DNA from: Chaunax sp. Z400
Taxonomy: Eukaryota > Chordata > Actinopteri > Lophiiformes > Chaunacidae
DNA length: 64,000 nt
NCBI GenBank assembly: GCA_037577475.1
Contig: CM075197.1
Coordinates: 26,257,150 to 26,321,149 of the forward strand
Direction of reading: 5' to 3'
Shown here: one piece after another, positions 24,270 through 36,640 of the stretch
How the letters are laid out: each line of letters begins with the position of its first letter
Position numbering within the stretch: the first letter of the stretch is position 1
Program-made: the position numbers and the translations under genes
The notes under the pieces: model-generated
The model's database searches: none
Told to the model about the DNA's origin: nothing
Seen by the model: only the letters and a program-made list of their open reading frames with translations

Positions 24270-25096
24270 GTTAGCGTTTCTCAAGCAGAGATCGCCCAAC
24301 AACGCCACAACAACGTCCCTTCTCTACAACGCCTTCGTTTGTTTCCACTGATTGTTTGCTGTGATTTTAAGCAGCATGTTGACGTTCCGCTACCAAAGGA
24401 AGCATAACGTTGAACCCTGCAGTGTCGGGTTCTGGTGTGACGTCTAACGCAGCGCTTTGTAAAGAATTAACATGACAAAAAACGATTTACCTTCCTGTTA
24501 CACGACGGTTGATCTCGTCCTTTAATCGGATGATAAGGAGCTAAACGTTGTGCTGTTTTCCTCTTCCTGAGTTTGCTGCAAACTTTACGCTGAAAACTGA
24601 GACGTTTTTTTCTTTGCGTTTTTTTCAAAAAGTTCTGCTTCTGTTTTTGAAACGATCCCCGAACACAATGATCTGCAAAAACGTTTGAAAACCCTGTAGT
24701 ATCTATGCCAGGGCAGTAGATGGAGGTGTAACTTTTCAAAATCAACACCACAGAATAAGATAGTGGTTCAACAAATCTACAACTGTCTGTTCGAGTCTGA
24801 GCACAACCAAACCCGGACGGTCCCTTTTTTTTTTCCCCCATGGTTGTTGTTCTGTCCATATTAGGCTGTTTGTGTACACAAATAAGGCTGTCAGGAACCG
24901 TAGTAGGTGTGTGCGAAGTGTCGTCATCATCTTCAATGGAGATGCAGTTTGTCTGTTAACACGACAACGACAGGGTGGCATTTTCAAAAGTTTGTGTTTT
25001 CAGTCCCTGAAAACAGGTGTAAATGAACGGTCAAAACACAAGAAACTTCACCGTTTTTGGGTGAAACCGTTGTTGTGTAAACGGCCCCTAAGTCCC
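24270..25096 (-). mobile_element. Non-autonomous DNA transposon (MITE), long copy of the GGGGCCGTTTAC family
   Basis: The right end, GTTGTGTAAACGGCCCCTAA, is the reverse complement of the left end at 36027 (GGGGCTGTTTACGAGACAAC). TCTGCAAAAACGTTTGAAAA and TATGCCAGGGCAGTAGATGG at 24672-24724 are the reverse complement of 36381-36426. The part at 24270-24470 matches 45127-45325 on the same strand (CAACAACGCC, GTCCCTTCTC, AAAGGAAGC, GTGTGACGTCTA, TTTGTAAAGAAT). The 130-aa minus-strand frame inside does not resemble a transposase. Left boundary uncertain. Confidence 0.75.
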
Positions 25097-25097
25097 C

Positions 25098-25170
25098 CCC
25101 CCCCCATTTCACAAAAACTACCAGACGGATTTTCATGAAATTCGATGGAACTTTTGAATTTTGTAGTAGA
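25098..25170. repeat. Dispersed repeat relic ('GATTTTCATGAAA' type)
   Basis: A C9 run is followed by CAAAAACTACCAGACGGATT and TTCATGAAATTCGATGGAAC. Similar fragments appear at 36835-36880 (CTTTCATGAAACCTGGTGGA) and around 58530-58600. The MITE before it appears to interrupt this repeat. Confidence 0.4.
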
Positions 25171-28100
25171 TCCAGATATCACCCAATAACAACCTCACAT
25201 TCTCCTTTAACCAATCCATGTACGCCTGGCCATCTCCAATCAAATCCTCCAATCAGAAGTTCTCCTTTCATGGAACAACATTTAGCTCCATTCCTCCTCA
25301 TCATCATCACCAGTGTCGAGGCTCCGGGGGGAAGAAGAGGAAGCAGCCGATTCATCGGACAACTTCCATCGGTGATTGACCTCCTGCTGGGTTTAAAGGC
25401 GACTCTGCTCTTCAGAAAGAATTCCAGTTCTGTCCTTATTTCTTCCTCTTGTTCGTCTCTCCTGATGATTTGATTCAGCCTCTTACTCCAATCAGATCAG
25501 TCAGTGTGAAGCTCTGGAGCTGCTTCTAATCAAATATTTTAATCAAATTACTCACAAGTGAAAACATCAGAAAATTCTCACAGGACATTTCTTGTTTGTT
25601 TTTGTCTGAAAAAGTTTTCCCTGGGAAAAAAAAAAAAGATTTAACTGCAAGATAATAAAACGCATTAAATATCCCAAATGAGAAATTAACTGTGGAATGT
25701 CTGAGCTTCTCGCTAACAGAAGTTTTATTTCACCCGTAGGATTTTACAAACACAGTAAATCTGATGGAAGTCATGTTTGGCAGAATGTTCTAGCAACTCT
25801 GGAACTGTTTCCTACCGTTTGTCCCTGGAACCGAGGCTTTATTGGCTGATTTCAGCCGAATGACTCAGATCAGAGTCAGAATATCATGATGCAGAATAAA
25901 AACATTAAATATTAAAGTAGAAATGTGGATCAGAATCTTGTGGAACCCCAGAGTGAAGGACATCAGCTATGATGGTCTGTCCCTTTATCTCCCCACATCT
26001 GGTGGATGGGTGCGCTTGTTGTTGGGAGATGACGGGACGTTAGGGAGGGAGGTCCCCTTTTGGATCTGAACCAGGGACGGTAAGGTTCATGTTGGGTGTC
26101 CTAACCCTGAACCAGAACACAGACAATGATATCCAATGTCTGTCTTTGCTGTCATTTCATCTTCCTTCACAGTCAAGTTGGAGGAAAGAGACACAAAAAC
26201 ATCGAGATTAATCGGCTTTATTGCTTTAAATATGTAAATATGGCTAAACCTGTCTAAAAAGACAGGCGATCTTATCGAGGGAGCATATAAAGCACTGTAC
26301 TTTAATGGTTCTACTCCCTTAAACATGTGTACGTCGGTAACACAGGGACCTCTTCAAATACTGAACAGGATTAAAGAATGCTGTTTGTGCACAAGGCTAT
26401 ACAAAATTACTATATAAGAATATAAGCACGTTTTCAAAGTGCGTCTTTATTCCACGATGATGACGGCGCAATGTGGTGTCAGTTTGTTCCGCCTCTCTGA
26501 TGGCGGTGGAGGAAATAGCATCACCGAATCGCATACCTTTGTGAACGCAGGGTGGAACGGCAGGACGGGGGCCGCATCCATACCTGGATCTGTCTTCATT
26601 TAATAAGCTCTAATTACTAATTTCATGGTTCATAACCTCAATTTTACATAAACATAACATTAAATTTAACAAAGTCTCCATATGTAATAATTATGTCAAC
26701 ATTTATTCTGGTGATCGGGTCGGTCTGATGACACCTGATAAAAACTTATTAGATGATTAGATGTTGACTTAAATAAAATCACAACACCATCTCCACTAAT
26801 CACTGGGGGTAAACACACCCCCTCTGGATCCAAGCCCATGTCTTTAATCCAGCCTGACAAATCACCAGAGAGGGACGCAGCAGGAAGCCTTTTCATTTTA
26901 GATAGTCATCTTGTCTCTATTTGAAGTGACCAAAGATTGTCGCCCTCATTCTGCAGCCGTCACCTGTCAGACATCTCCTCCACGCCCTCCACGCCGACAT
27001 CAGCCCCCCGCTGCGAGGGAGGAGGGAGAAGGGACGGGTGAGGTTTTTAGCTGGAATTTACGGTGTATGTCGTCTTTCATTTTGGAGGGAGGAGTCCGTC
27101 GACTCCTTTCTCTCCCTGGAGGATGCTCGTGCTCTGGCATGTTGACAAGAGCAGCTGCCTCAGTCAACCCCTTGCTCTGATAAGAAGCAGCACATCTAAA
27201 GACTGAATAATGGCCTGCTGTCCTCACGCCTGCAGATCGGACAGCAGGGGACAGGCAATCAGCGCTTAGTCTGCAGGTACTGGGAACAGGAAAAAAATAC
27301 AAATCAGAGAAAGCGATTCATGCAGTCAGCAGGAGACGGAGGATGAGGAGTTTACGCTGACATCTGGGACACACTGGTGCACATACATGTCCAGCAGCCT
27401 GCTGCACGTATGGCTGTGGTGAGTTCATACGTGAACAGCATACAATTCATCCTTTGCTCTTTTAAATGCGCTTATTTTCTGCTTCTGCAGTTTTCTGGAG
27501 CCATCATGTAGTTTCCTCTTTAAATTACAGTGTCATAAAGTGAGTAAAGCTCCCGCCTCCAATACAAATCAAGTGTCCTCCATCTTTTTGCTTCCGTCAT
27601 CTCCTTGTCCTCATGCTAATGTTGGCTTAAGTAAAAAAGGTCAAAACATTTAGTCTATTTTACGATGTACTTTGTCACTGCGATGCATTAAAGTCCCCGT
27701 TTAAGAGCGCCAACGCTCCAAAATGTCTTACAGGGTTTCTTTAGTAAAGGCCAAAAAGTATGGAAGGTCAAATAGGCCAATGTTGTTAGTTTTTATTTTC
27801 GTGGTCGTCGAGAAGCAAAAAGGTTATCATAAAATCCACTTCAAATTTTTTTTCTTCATCATTTGAACATAACAGTTTGGGACATGCTGAGATAGAGTAA
27901 TTATAAATAAAGAGCTGCTATAGACATTTTAAACACGTTATTTTCATCTGAAGTTGTGAAGCTTCTTCCGCTTCCCTCTATAGTCTAAAAGAGAATATTA
28001 AGAAGGGCTTCAGTTGGATCCTCAGCACATTCAGAATGGATTTAAACAACCATTGTAACTATTATGAGCTTTTTGTGTGCAGGAAAATGTAATTAACAGA

Positions 28101-30637
28101 GCTTTAAAGGGCCCAGACAGTTTAGCACAGCTGGGTGAAGCTTTATTGGACCGACGGAAACAAGTGTATTGTTTGAACTCCTTCCTTGTATTTGACTTGA
28201 TACAAGTGAGACTTTCTCTGAATATTAATTACAGATATTTTACTTTATTACTCTGCAGCCACATTAAAAAGCTCTGAACATTGTTTTAGACCAGCTCACA
28301 TTATTGTCCCCTCCTTCAGGGACAGAAATGATGTCTGACCATCCAACAACGTGGTCCACAGAAGAATGGATCCTAACATGCTTACCAAAGGCTGTTGCAG
28401 CTGATGATATCTGAATGTTCTGAGGATGGTCTGCAGAGGATGAACCCCTCACACAGATTCTGGACACTTTGAGATTTTCTCTCGGGCCACCCATCAGGAC
28501 AAATTCAATACATCAGAAATATTGAAATCAAAAGCTTAGAATGCGATGAAATGTAGATTCATAGCACCCAGTGGATGAACCCTTTTGATTACTTTTAAAG
28601 GTGCAGCTGGCTATAATTCCACCTTTTCACACAATTTATAAAGAGGAAATTCCAAGTAGAGTATATTAATTTGAAACAATCAATTTTCATCATTGAGTGG
28701 TTTTACATGTGGCCCCACCCACAGGAAACAAATCAGGGTTAACTTCTGTCAACCAGCTGGAGGGATTCAGGACTCGATCTTATACACAGTCTCAGCTTAA
28801 TGCTGCATTCACAATGAGCTATTTCACAGCCAAGCAGGAACTGAGGTTATTAATTCACTGAAGAGTTTATTTTTTATTAAATGTAATGAAGTTCAAACTT
28901 TTGTAAAAGTGGCAGAAATCAATGTGTGTCTGCAAGGAAAAATAATGGCAGTTTTCAACAGAAATTGAACAAAGTAAAGAGATTAATTTAAGAAAATCAT
29001 TAATTAAGTTCATGTAATCTTGAATTTATTGAAAGGTCAAAATGAGTTAAACAGATGAGCTTAAATATATCTAAAAGTACTAAATTTCAATCGTAGAGTC
29101 AGAGTCTATTAAATACCCTTTTTAATTACATCATTTGAAATAATTAAATGTAGGGACAACTTGATGTTTTTTTTAGAAGTGGGGGTGACATGTCTCCTCT
29201 GTCTCCCTGGGATATGGGGTGTGTTTATGTAGACGGTAAAAAGAAATATTCATCAATGACTTGAAATCGATGAAGAGAAGAAGAGTTGAGAAATGGATCG
29301 GAGCCGTTGACGTTCTGCTGACTCCTCCTCATTTTAACGTGAGCCTGACGGGTCGTGGTGACAAAACGTTTGGACGACTTTTACAAGCAAACAACACCCC
29401 ACCCCCTCCTCCACCCCCCCGCTTCGCTGTAATGCATTTCCACCACTGTGCTATCAATAAAGGGTGGAGTATAAATCAGGTGCAGGAGACACCACCAAAC
29501 ATTGGCTATGGAATGATTTGGCCTCTCTGATGATGTATAGCCCGCTGCCACAGTGGCTGTTTATTCCTTATGCATAATTCATTTGAAATGTATGACCCAT
29601 TATGCATTCTCTATCCGCTAATGAGACGATGCTCATTATTTTCCCTCTGCTTATCACGCAGCCTCACCACAAAACAAAATCAATCTGCGTCACCGCTTCC
29701 TGTTTAGGTCAGGAAAACAGCCCAAATATTGCTGATCTCTTTCCTCTCCGTTTCAAAATTATGTTGGGAGCCGTGAAACAAACCGAGTTATCAATCTCAT
29801 CTTTTAAAAAGTTGGCGTGTTTGCTAAAGGAGGAGGATTTAGCTCGATAGCAGATACTAAGAGGCTGCTGCAGCCAAGACAAATGTTTCCTCTGGACGAG
29901 GCTTGTGCACCATTAAATAATGGAGCATAAACAGCCGGGCTTGTGTTTCATCTTCTGATAGCTGAAAGCAGTGTGTCCTTTTGAAATGACAACCATCACA
30001 TCAGTCTGCCTGCTGATAATGGAGAGAAGTTGTGTCTGGAGGTAGAACACAGCTCATTATAGAGAGCGAGGGACACACAAGACTTTTCTTTTGGGCAACA
30101 AGTTTTTCGAGGTGTTTATTTGGCTTTAGTGCGACTGAAATATGAGATGCTAGTGTTTGTGTTTACTGCATGTAACTACGAGCCGCTGAAGCTGGTTCTG
30201 CTGCACGTTCAACCTCTGGCAATGCTAAATCTGTTCACAACAGAGCATTCAGAATCGATAGACAATCAGGAGATCCAGTTGTTTTTCCTCACTTTGGTAA
30301 TTACTGCCTGGGATGCCTCGCGGGTCTCGGACATCAGAGTTTTTAGAATCCTCTCTCTGTCTCTGCGGCAAATAAAACACAAGCACACAGAGATCTGAGC
30401 TTTTTGAGCTTTATATCAACATGAACTTCTCTTTTTTTTTTTTACCTTTAATTCAAATCAGACATGAACTAAATCCCACCCGTGTCTTTGGTTGATAACT
30501 TTTTAGGTGGATGCTGACACGTTGCAAGACATTTTCTCCAAAAGCATGAAAGCTACTGTACCGATGTCCAAGACACTTTGTAGAGGGGTGTGCCATCGGC
30601 CAGGAAAGCTAACTAGACATGCGTTGGACTGTTCAGT
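25171..30637. other. Intergenic, no gene; possible conserved block near 29.5-30.1 kb
   Basis: No exon was recognised. A block at about 28250-28510 ends TTCTCTCGGGCCACCCATCA, faintly like a common fish repeat. Sequence at 29560-30110 (TTATGCATAATTCATTTGAA, GCATTCTCTATCCGCTAATG) has the AT-rich, word-rich texture often seen in conserved noncoding elements, but there is nothing to align it to here. Confidence 0.45.
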
Positions 30638-30800
30638 CTTAAGGCCCATTTATTCTCTACGTTAAAGATGGATATGGAGACAAACGGAGCCTTACGTTCG
30701 TCTTTTGCGTTCATTGGGTAAGTTTTCGGAGAGCTTACGGATACGGACGAGACGGACGAAACTGAGCAACACCACCGGAAATAGTTGAGGGCAGTGTAGC
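30638..30800. repeat. MITE-like fragment ('TTAAGGCCCATTTATTCTC' end)
   Basis: The opening matches that at 3226. The body repeats GGACGAGACGGACGAAA-like words and ACGGAGCCTTACGTTCG. The right terminus was not identified. Confidence 0.45.
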
Positions 30801-32499
30801 TACAATTCAAACGTGACACAATAAATATGTACAGAAACAATGAAGAGGAAAAAAGTGACAAAAGTTGGTCCGACAAAATGGGGTGGTCTGGGTCCGGATC
30901 AAATTGAACCATGGTTCTGTTTGTTTACAGTGTGGAAGCACTTCTTTGGATCATTGGGACTTTCTGACCAATTACAGGACGTTACAGGAGGCTATCAAGA
31001 AAAACAAATGGAGGAAAGAAGAAGTTAAAAATGAGCCGCGGTAGCACATGTAGAGAAGAAGAGACAAGGTGTTTCATAGTGATGTGAAGAAGAAGAAAGG
31101 TCAACTGGAAAAAAACATTCAAACGCTGAAACTTTTATTTTCTGGGAGGATAAGAGAGAGAAAAGAAACAAGAGGATGTTTGTACCCTAAAACCCTTTAT
31201 ATACCCCTAAGTGTGGCTGGAGTCCAGGTGACAAATTTGAGTCCCAGTAGTCGTAGACTCAGCTGATCAATTAGTCGATTAAACTAAAATAAATCAGCAG
31301 ATATTCTAATAATCAGCCATTTAGTTTTTCCAGCAAATGTAAAATGAATTGGACAAAAGAAGGAATTTGATTCACTGTTGGCTCCTTTCTCAAAATTTTG
31401 AGGGACAAGTGATTCGTCGACAAATTAACAAAACAATTCATTATTAATTGCGAACATAAGGGAATCCAGATCATTTCATTTTAAGGACATGCGCCACACA
31501 AACAGGCTGTGATGATGTTAGTGACACTCGTCTCATGTCGGACACACTGACCCGACACTAAAACTCAAACTGAGCTCCAGAAACATATGTTTAACCCCCC
31601 TCTGAACCCTCTCTCCTGGGCTGCGACATCTGCCGCGGCCCAAGGCCTTCCAGGGGGGGGGGGGGGCTGTTTTTGGAGTGACAGCTGATGGGGGGGGGTT
31701 TGACCGTCGCCACAAAGTCAAGTCACACTTCAGCTTCCTTTCTTGTAAACAAGTGTGTGTGTGAGGCGAGGCGAGCAGCGTGAGCCACATGTGGAGTGAT
31801 GGCGAGGGCAGGAGAATGTTAATTGAAAGTCAGACTGTGTTTTCAAGCCCTAATTTTAGACGAGAAACCGTTTAATTCTACTTTACCTGATGTAACCTCA
31901 GTCAATCACGCCTTCAGGTGACCGTCAGGTAGAGGAAACTACTTCCCTCTCATTCAGCGTAGCCTCCGACGAACATTATCAGCACTGTTTGGCCTCACAG
32001 TCTGTGTTAAACTGGTCGTCGTGGATACAGTCTTTCATAGAAATTCATGTTTAAAACCATACCATGTCTTGTGACGGAGTCAAATTCAAAATATGACAAA
32101 TTATTTAAATTTTGACCCAATTAATAAAAAATCAAGGAGGCTCCATTTTCCTTTAGAGAGGAATCACAGATATCAGAGGCTGGAAAACTATTAATTACAG
32201 ACTAAAATAACTGGATTATGTATTTTTCACTAAGATAAAATACCATAAATAGATGAGTTAGATTAACAGATAAACAAGCCTTCAAACTGATGATATTCTG
32301 ATTATGTGGTGTTTGCACTTGAAGTTTGTCGATTCAAGTGGCCTCTGAGAGTCAGCTGACAAACAAACCCTGGAACATTAAACCAGTGTTCCCACAGCAT
32401 CCAGCTGTGGAGCCGCCTGACATACCCTAAAGTTGATTATCACACATTTTTAAGACAGTATTTAAAGTAGGGATAGAAACAACAACATTGCCTTTTGGT
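30801..32499. other. Intergenic, no gene; G-tracts
   Basis: A G14 run (31653-31666) and a G9 run (31690-31698) lie 23 bp apart. No exon was seen. Confidence 0.5.
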
Positions 32500-32850
32500 A
32501 ACTGGGATGCTTCAAGGCAGTCATATATATCCATGCCTCCATGTTCTGTCACTTTTTTGGGGTTGAGTCGTGATGGCAGAATGCTAAGCAGGGTTCTTCC
32601 AGACAACCTTCTCCCCAGCAACACTTTCCAGCTCCTCCTGGAGGATCCCGAGGGGCTCCATGGCTAGATGACTCTCTCACCCTGCTCTCCAAAGGTGGTC
32701 AAGAGCTCTGCCTTCTGACTGAGCCATTTCGTCACCACGATGGTCCAATACAACAGCTGCATTATTGCTGATGTCACACCAAACCGCCTGTCAATCTCAC
32801 TCGTGAGCAAGAACCCAAGACACTTGTCTTGGTCTTGCAATATGTAGGGG
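32500..32850 (-). mobile_element. RTE-like LINE fragment, C-terminal coding end (decayed)
   Basis: On the minus strand, part of this reads as LGILQEELESVAGEKVVWK, close to the EELEEVAGE-VWASLL end of the copy at 42774-43208. The right part (CACGATGGTCCAATACAACA to CTGTCAATCTCACTCGTGAG) matches the upstream region of the same kind of element. Stops and frame changes show an old copy. The class is recalled from fish repeats rather than searched. Confidence 0.65.
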
Positions 32851-34212
32851 TATCTAACTCAAGACAGTACCCAAAGACGTAGTTTGATGATGTCATGAAG
32901 TAGTGTGGGATCATGGGAGTTTCATTCATTGCTCAAAAACTACCTTTGCGTACTTAGGTTTGGATTCCTTCAATTGTCATAATTTTACCAGCAGCCAGGT
33001 TGTCAACAGGTCGCCTCCAAATGAACGTCCTCATTAAAACTGGTACAAACACTGAATAAAGAAGTTTTACTTTAATAATGTGAATTTCTCTGATGCTCTT
33101 CAGTGGAGAAAGGACCTCCAGTGAGGTAAAGGACAGAGATAAAAATGACCAAGAATGAAGTCGTCAGCTGGACATGTCCGCCTGGAGACACCAGAGGTTT
33201 TATTCTATGCTTTGTATTCTGACACCTATCAGAGAACATGTCAGAGTTTTACAGTTTTCACCCGTCAGATGTCCAGACAGGAATACTATTGTAGAAATAT
33301 TAAGTCAGAGGTTATAACCTGACAACAAGAAGGTTGTGGGTTGGAGTCCAGTCCTGAGGCCCGTCTCCCCATGTGCTGTACATCTCCTTCTGCCTTTAAA
33401 TCAACAAATATTCCATTTATCTTTGTTACTTTGCCCACAGAATTGTTGAAATAATGAAACTGAATTACGCCTCACTATTAAAACATCACCATGTTTCTCC
33501 TCAGATTTCTGTCCACAGCTGTAGGTAATTATTTGTCTGGTTCCAGCGGGGTGAGAGATGCTCTCACTGCCCTGCAGATTTTTCTTTTCAAAGACAACAT
33601 TCAAGAGTCAATTAGAAACATAAATTGCTTGATGTTATGGAGAAATCTCAGACACCTGTCTCTTCAACATCTGACGATATACAGAACCGTCCAGAAACCA
33701 TCAATCATCTCTCCAGTTCCAGCGTTCCTTCATCCTGCAATCTGCAGCCTCGGCCTCGAGCCGTACTGTTCTCTTCCCTCTGGGGGCATTTCTTGGATTC
33801 AGCATCTTGATAGGCTGCGAGGTCTGAAATGACTGTCCCCAGGTGTTTCATGCAGATCCGTCTCGTGTAGCGCTCCTCTGACGATGCATGCAGCTCTTTG
33901 ATTGAGGCTTTAAATTCTGCCGAGGATGATTATGTCTGAGGCAGGAAGGGACAGCTGCCAACGGACGGGGAGCTTTGAGCCGTAGAAAGAGCAAAATGTG
34001 GAGGAAATGATAAAAGCCTCTCTCTTCTCTACATGCACACTTAAATTCAAACATGAGTCCTGCCCATGCATCGTGTGACATGTCTGCTCCCACAGATGAC
34101 GCACAAAAGTCTTAATATTTGATTAAATAAATATGACATCTGATTAGTAGCATTGGTTAGTAGTGATTCTCACCTGGATAAAGACATTTCTGACTTGTCA
34201 GTTATGCTGACC
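32851..34212. other. Intergenic, no gene recognised
   Basis: A 113-aa frame at 33491-33832 has no recognisable domain and shares its region with other open frames. Confidence 0.5.
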
Positions 34213-34833
34213 CGGGGTGCACATTAGTGGTGCGCAAAATAAACTATATGTATAAGAACAAGAAGCGCTTTTGCATCCCACCACTGTGTCTAACAACGGA
34301 GAGATAAATTCATTAGTAAAGGAGCTTCTGCAACTCTTCCATGCTTATAGTTTATGGTATGAGTGGAAGACGAAGTCCGTTTTGGTCTGCAGTCAAAGCT
34401 GGAGTTTACAATGGGGTGAGATGCTGGCCATCGGGGATTCCCTTGTGTATATTCTGTGTACTGCCCTCATCCTTGGAAACTGCCCTAAGCCAGCTGATCG
34501 ATGCTCCCGCACTATGAGACATTTACTCACCCCATTGTAAAGTTACTAAGCTTTCATTTGCAGAAAAGAGGTGTAAAAGGAACAGAACAGTTAAACATAT
34601 GTGGTGAGAATAGCATTGCCTTTGCTAAACAAGGGAATTTTCAGTATTTTAGATGGTCTGCATGGAGGAAGAGACTGTTGGAAAAATGGAGGCTATTAGC
34701 TACCATTCAAATTCAAGGGGCAACAATCGATGACAGTGAAGTAAACCAAAAAAGAAAAGCAAAAGATGAGCACAAAGCAACATCTTCAGGTGCTCCTTTG
34801 AGAACCAGACCAAACATTTTATGTGCACCCCTG
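34213..34833. mobile_element. hAT-like non-autonomous transposon, 621 bp, with possible 8-bp target duplication
   Basis: The left end is CGGGGTGCACATTAGTGG and the right end ATTTTATGTGCACCCCTG, imperfect inverted termini (reverse complement of the right end: CAGGGGTGCACATAAAAT). The flanking octamers are TGCTGACC (34205-34212) and TGCTGGAC (34834-34841), 6 of 8 identical, in keeping with the 8-bp duplication of hAT elements. A + frame at 34501-34962 runs out through the right end (TRPNILCAPLCW) and is not a recognisable transposase. A deleted copy lies at 15532-15650. Confidence 0.8.
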
Positions 34834-34974
34834 TGCTGGACGGAGATATACAAATACCTCAAACAACCTAGACAAAAAAACAGCTCAGGGTACAACACAA
34901 CACAACACAACTGGAAATGGAGTGGTTTGGTTTGGAGTCCATATGGTAACTTTCATACTTAGTTTTCCAGGATA

Positions 34975-35160
34975 AATGACAACAGTTCATCCAAAAACAG
35001 TTCATCCAAAAAAGGAAGTTCTAGTCAAAAAAGTCATGATCTGGAAAGTCGAGGGAAGTTTCTTCTGTTTCTTGTGTTGCAGGATTTTTCTAAACACCTG
35101 AAGACGATCTGGATTAAAAAAAAAACCCGAACAACATAAAATGACTCCATATTTGCTCAT
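34975..35160. repeat. Decayed copy of the 'CAGTTCACCCAAAAATGA' repeat family
   Basis: AACAGTTCATCCAAAAA is followed by TTTTTCTAAACACCTGAAGA and AACATAAAATGACTCCATAT. These match, in order, the two halves of the copy at 35953-36640. Confidence 0.5.
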
Positions 35161-35952
35161 ACAGCAATTATTATTTGCAACAATTCCTATAAGATCAGAT
35201 AAAAGATGAGATAAAACTAAGCAAACGATGAGGTAAAATCACAATCGCCATCTTATATCTAATCTTTGACCAGATAATATTGTTTTGTAATATTAGTAAA
35301 TGGATCCTACAGTGGGAAACATTTGCAAAGCTGCAGCAAAACCTGATGTCATACTTGGATTTTCCTGGTCTCAGAATTAAGGATGCACGTTGCAGCAACA
35401 GGTTAAATCACCTGAAAGGACAGTGATTCATGACTCCATCCTGAGATGAGCCAGCAGAAGAAGTTAAATGATATAAAAATGCTCCAGAAGCTGAGGAGCT
35501 GTTTCTGGCGTCCTACTTAGAATTCACTGTCAGTCCTGCTGCCATCGAGGCTCTGTGTGCAGTCAACTGCTGCCGATCCGTCGCCGGCGCGTCAAACACA
35601 CACTCTGCTCGTCATTAGTGGAACGACGGCTGAGCCTGATGATTAAGCCGAGCTGAGATTTTCAAAGGAATTTCTACGACCGAGAAGCTGTTTTTTTTTA
35701 AAATTTTTGATTAGACGAGGAGCAGATCTGTTTGTATCAGTTCTGAAAGCTAATTAAACGGCTTCGCTGATTAATGTCAAACACAGGAAGCGTAGTTTGA
35801 GATGTTTTTTTTTTTAAATGCCACAAACTCATTTATCTCTGACATGCTTTGATGAGGTGAAACATGCAGGTTGAAATGAGTCTTTTATGTCTGCCTGGTC
35901 TCAAGATTTTGTGTTTTCTCACAATGCATTTTTTTAAAATTTGCATCTCATT
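35161..35952. other. Intergenic, no gene recognised
   Basis: No exon was seen. Long T-runs occur at 35691-35698 and 35805-35814. Confidence 0.5.
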
Positions 35953-36640
35953 TAAAGGCACAGTTCACCCAAAAATGAGATTCCAGTCATTATCTACTCA
36001 GCCTCATGCTGATGGAACGTTTCTTTGGGGCTGTTTACGAGACAACGGATTTACCCTAAAAAGTTAAACTTTGTTTATATGATAATGACGGTTTGGGGGC
36101 CGGAAACCGCAAACTTTTGAAAACACCACCGTTATCGTTGCCGTGTAAAGAAGCCAAATGCATTTCCTCTGAAAGCGATGACGACACAGCCTCGCTATGC
36201 TGTCACAGTTCCAGCCTAATTCGCGTACGAGGACAGAACATCAACAAAAACAACGTCGAACTGTCCTGTTTTGTTTGTGCTGCAGTTGAGTTTATTAACG
36301 CTCCTCCAGTGTAGATCTGCTGAACCACCACTGTGATCTCATTCTGTGGAGTTGATTTATAAAGGGTACACCAACCATCTACTGCCCTGGCATACATACT
36401 ACAGCGTTTTCAAATGTTTTTGCAGATGCGTGTGAATGAGGATCGTCTCCAAAACTTTTCCCAGAACATTTTTATAACACAGAGAACCAGCAAAACCATC
36501 GTCGCTAAACGGGGCCTTAGTCCACAAAACATTTCTGGAGCTTCACAGAAAGACAGCGTTGCAGCGTTTTTCTAAACATCTGGAGAAGATGGAGATTTGA
36601 AAAAACAACAGAAATTAAACATAAAATGACTCCGTAAAGA
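35953..36640. repeat. 'CAGTTCACCCAAAAATGA' repeat interrupted by a MITE
   Basis: The left half (35953 to about 36024) runs AAAGGCACAGTTCACCCAAA to CTCATGCTGATGG. The right half (about 36520-36640) runs TCCACAAAACATTTCTGGAG to AACATAAAATGACTCCGTAA. In fish genomes these halves are normally close together. Here the element at 36025-36516 separates them. Confidence 0.65.
36025..36516 (+). mobile_element. MITE of the GGGGCCGTTTAC family, nested in another repeat
   Basis: The left end is GGGGCTGTTTACGAGACAAC (36027-36046). The right end, CATCGTCGCTAAACGGGGCC (36497-36516), is an imperfect inverse of it. The internal GCCCTGGCATACATACTACA (36383-36402) and CAAATGTTTTTGCAGATGCG match the 24.3-kb copy in reverse. 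It has no coding capacity beyond short frames. Confidence 0.7.

Noticed and set aside
28250..28510. Possible dispersed repeat with CTCTCGGGCCACCCATCAGG
   Set aside because: The resemblance to a known fish repeat is too weak and no boundaries or second copy were found in the window.
34501..34962. 153-codon frame in the hAT-like element
   Set aside because: The frame reads out through the element terminus, so it is not an intact host gene, and no transposase motif is visible.
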